A stretch of 15,640 bases of DNA from an uncultured Oscillospiraceae bacterium (GTDB lineage Bacteria > Bacillota > Clostridia > Oscillospirales > Ruminococcaceae), in contig CAJTSP010000058.1 of the NCBI GenBank assembly GCA_910578965.1, positions 1 through 15,640 of the forward strand, read 5' to 3'. The notes beneath the pieces were generated by a model, which saw only the letters and a list, made by a program, of their open reading frames with translations, did not search any database and had not been told where the DNA came from. The translations under genes were made by a program, and so were the position numbers. Of this stretch, positions 14,327 through 15,640 are shown piece by piece; the first letter of the stretch is position 1; the number at the start of each line of letters is the position of its first letter.

Positions 14327-15640
14327 ATGCATAAACGGTTCCTCTGCACCTTGGCCGCTTTCCTGCTTGCTGCCCTGGCCCTCGCGCCCGCCGCTCGCGG
14401 CGCCCAAGCTGCCCCTCCGCCGGCCTTGAGCGCCTGCTATCTTGTAATGGACGCCGATACCGGCCAGGTGCTGATTGAGCAAAACGCCGACGAACGGCGC
14501 AGCCCGGCATCCGTTACCAAGGTCATGACGATGGGCCTTGCAATGGAAAAGGCGCAGGGCGTGCTGGACACCCAGCTTACGGTTACCTATGACGATGTGC
14601 ACCAGCTTGAGGCCGGGTCTTCCCACATTGCGCTGATCGAGGGCGAGCAGGTGAGGCTGGAGGACATCCTCTATGGCACCGAGATCGCTTCGGCCAATGA
14701 TGGGGCCAACGTGCTGGCAGAGTACATCGGCGGCAGCATCCAGGCCGGGGTGGACGCTATGAACCAAAAGGCCGGTGAGCTGGGGCTGGAGGGCACCCAC
14801 TTTACCAACCCCCACGGCCTGTACGACGAAAACCATTATACCACCGCCCGGGACCTGGCGGTGATTACCCGCTGGGCGCTGGAACAGCCGGGCTTTGCGG
14901 AGGTTTTTTGCCGTACCGAAACCTGGACCATGGCCCCCACCAATCTCCAGCCTGAGGAGCGGTTTTTTTCAATCAACGATTGGATGCGACTTTCGGGCAA
15001 GTACTACCGCAGCTATGCCAAGGGCTCCAAGCAGGGCTTTCACGACCAGGCGCAGTATACCTTTGTGTGCTATGCCGAGCAAAGCGGCATGCGCCTGATC
15101 TGCGTGGTGCTGGGCGCGCCCCAGCGGTACGACAAATTTATTGATGCATGCGCCCTTTTGGATTATTGCTTTGCCAGCTTTACCCGGGTAGAGGTAGGGG
15201 ACGACAAGGGCTTTACCGTACCGGTGGCAGGCGGCGGCGAGACGCTGGGCAACCTGCAGGTGGCCGGCGCAAAGGCCAGCTTTTTGCTGCATAAAGATAC
15301 CGACCCCCAAACGATTACGGCCGAGTACAGCATTCCCGAGCGGATGCTGCTGGGGCAGGAGTTTGCGCCCAGCGTTACCTTCCGGCTGCCGGCCAGCGCC
15401 GGCCAAAGCGCCGCCGAAATTACCGCTGCCCTTGGCTGGACCGGCCTCGACCAGGTGCTGCGGGCCAGCACCTATGTGCCGCTGCGCCAGCAGGCCGCCA
15501 GTGCGGGGCGGGGCGGCGTGCTGCTGGCCGGCGCGGTGGCGGCGCTGCTGATTGCGCTCGTTGCTGCGGTGGTTTTGCGGCACAATAAACGCAAAAAGGC
15601 GGAGGAGGCACGCCGCCGGCGTGCTGCGCTGTATCCTACC
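14327..15640 (+). CDS. dacF: DacF-type D-alanyl-D-alanine carboxypeptidase (S11), runs off the right edge
   Basis: A penicillin-binding carboxypeptidase that would trim the terminal D-Ala from peptidoglycan stem peptides outside the membrane. The 438 codons present have no stop, so the 3' end is missing, though the family's length (~380-440) suggests little is lost. Order: signal peptide (1-~27, HKRFLC then an Ala/Leu core), the serine motif SVTK (Ser62, Lys65) in SPASVTKVMT, EAGSSHIAL, the SAN motif (Ser122, Asn124) in IASANDGANVLAEYI, TNPHGLYDE, then the PBP5-like C-terminal domain (~285-385) and a membrane span (~397-418) followed by RHNKRKKAEEARRRR. The third motif, normally KTG, reads KQG (235-237, in AKGSKQGFHD), so activity may be altered. 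The ATG's ribosome site (AAGAGG at 14307) is 14 bases away, unusually far; GGGGG lies nearer. Confidence 0.9.
   Translation, partial: MHKRFLCTLAAFLLAALALAPAARGAQAAPPPALSACYLVMDADTGQVLIEQNADERRSPASVTKVMTMGLAMEKAQGVLDTQLTVTYDDVHQLEAGSSHIALIEGEQVRLEDILYGTEIASANDGANVLAEYIGGSIQAGVDAMNQKAGELGLEGTHFTNPHGLYDENHYTTARDLAVITRWALEQPGFAEVFCRTETWTMAPTNLQPEERFFSINDWMRLSGKYYRSYAKGSKQGFHDQAQYTFVCYAEQSGMRLICVVLGAPQRYDKFIDACALLDYCFASFTRVEVGDDKGFTVPVAGGGETLGNLQVAGAKASFLLHKDTDPQTITAEYSIPERMLLGQEFAPSVTFRLPASAGQSAAEITAALGWTGLDQVLRASTYVPLRQQAASAGRGGVLLAGAVAALLIALVAAVVLRHNKRKKAEEARRRRAALYPT

Noticed and set aside
14072..14836. 254-codon minus-strand frame antisense to the dacF-like gene
   Set aside because: It reads through the dacF promoter and leader and is antisense to conserved active-site codons; no recognisable product.

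Overview
The window is GC-rich bacterial DNA. Strong AAGGAGG-type ribosome binding sites, DacF-, FliB- and Na/Pi-type genes and the codon usage suggest an anaerobic, gut-type member of Bacillota, class Clostridia, probably order Oscillospirales (Oscillospiraceae/Ruminococcaceae). That placement is inferred from protein flavour; there is no rRNA marker. It reads as chromosomal core and housekeeping DNA: no insertion sequence, phage gene, tRNA, rRNA or CRISPR array was seen.

Left part (1-3066). The first ~166 bases read on the minus strand as a piece of a major facilitator transporter. They abut, without any spacer, a tagaturonate reductase gene (uxaB, + strand) that lacks its NAD-binding N-terminal part. 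A complete altronate dehydratase gene (uxaA) follows, so this is a galacturonate-breakdown locus whose left edge has been rearranged or wrongly joined. Three inverted repeats follow uxaA, the last a strong bidirectional terminator facing the convergent genes to the right.

Middle (3067-9975). A minus-strand pair encodes a Na/Pi-cotransporter-type protein with PhoU domains and, 18 bases after it, a FliB-type cysteine-cluster protein (flagellin lysine N-methylase family); a good sigma-A promoter precedes the pair. Divergent from it run a ZIP metal transporter, a YggS-type PLP-homeostasis protein with its own promoter, and a DUF885 lipoprotein with an HEGFPGH metallopeptidase-like motif.

Right part (9976-15640). 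A stand-alone NAD(P)HX dehydratase (nnrD, minus) is divergent from a Sir2 deacylase (plus), both NAD-linked. Convergent with Sir2 is a Sel1-repeat protein with a lysine/alanine/proline tail. The DNA coding this tail also forms intrinsic-terminator structures for the Sir2 strand. After a structured 300-base gap come an unrecognised 128-residue single-span membrane protein with short amphipathic repeats, and a DacF-type D-Ala-D-Ala carboxypeptidase that runs off the right edge, has a variant KQG in place of KTG, and ends in a membrane anchor.

No convincing undescribed multi-gene system is visible. The best leads are the abrupt junction at ~160-180, the coding tail that doubles as a terminator, the basic tail on the Sel1 protein, the repeat-bearing small membrane protein and the variant carboxypeptidase.
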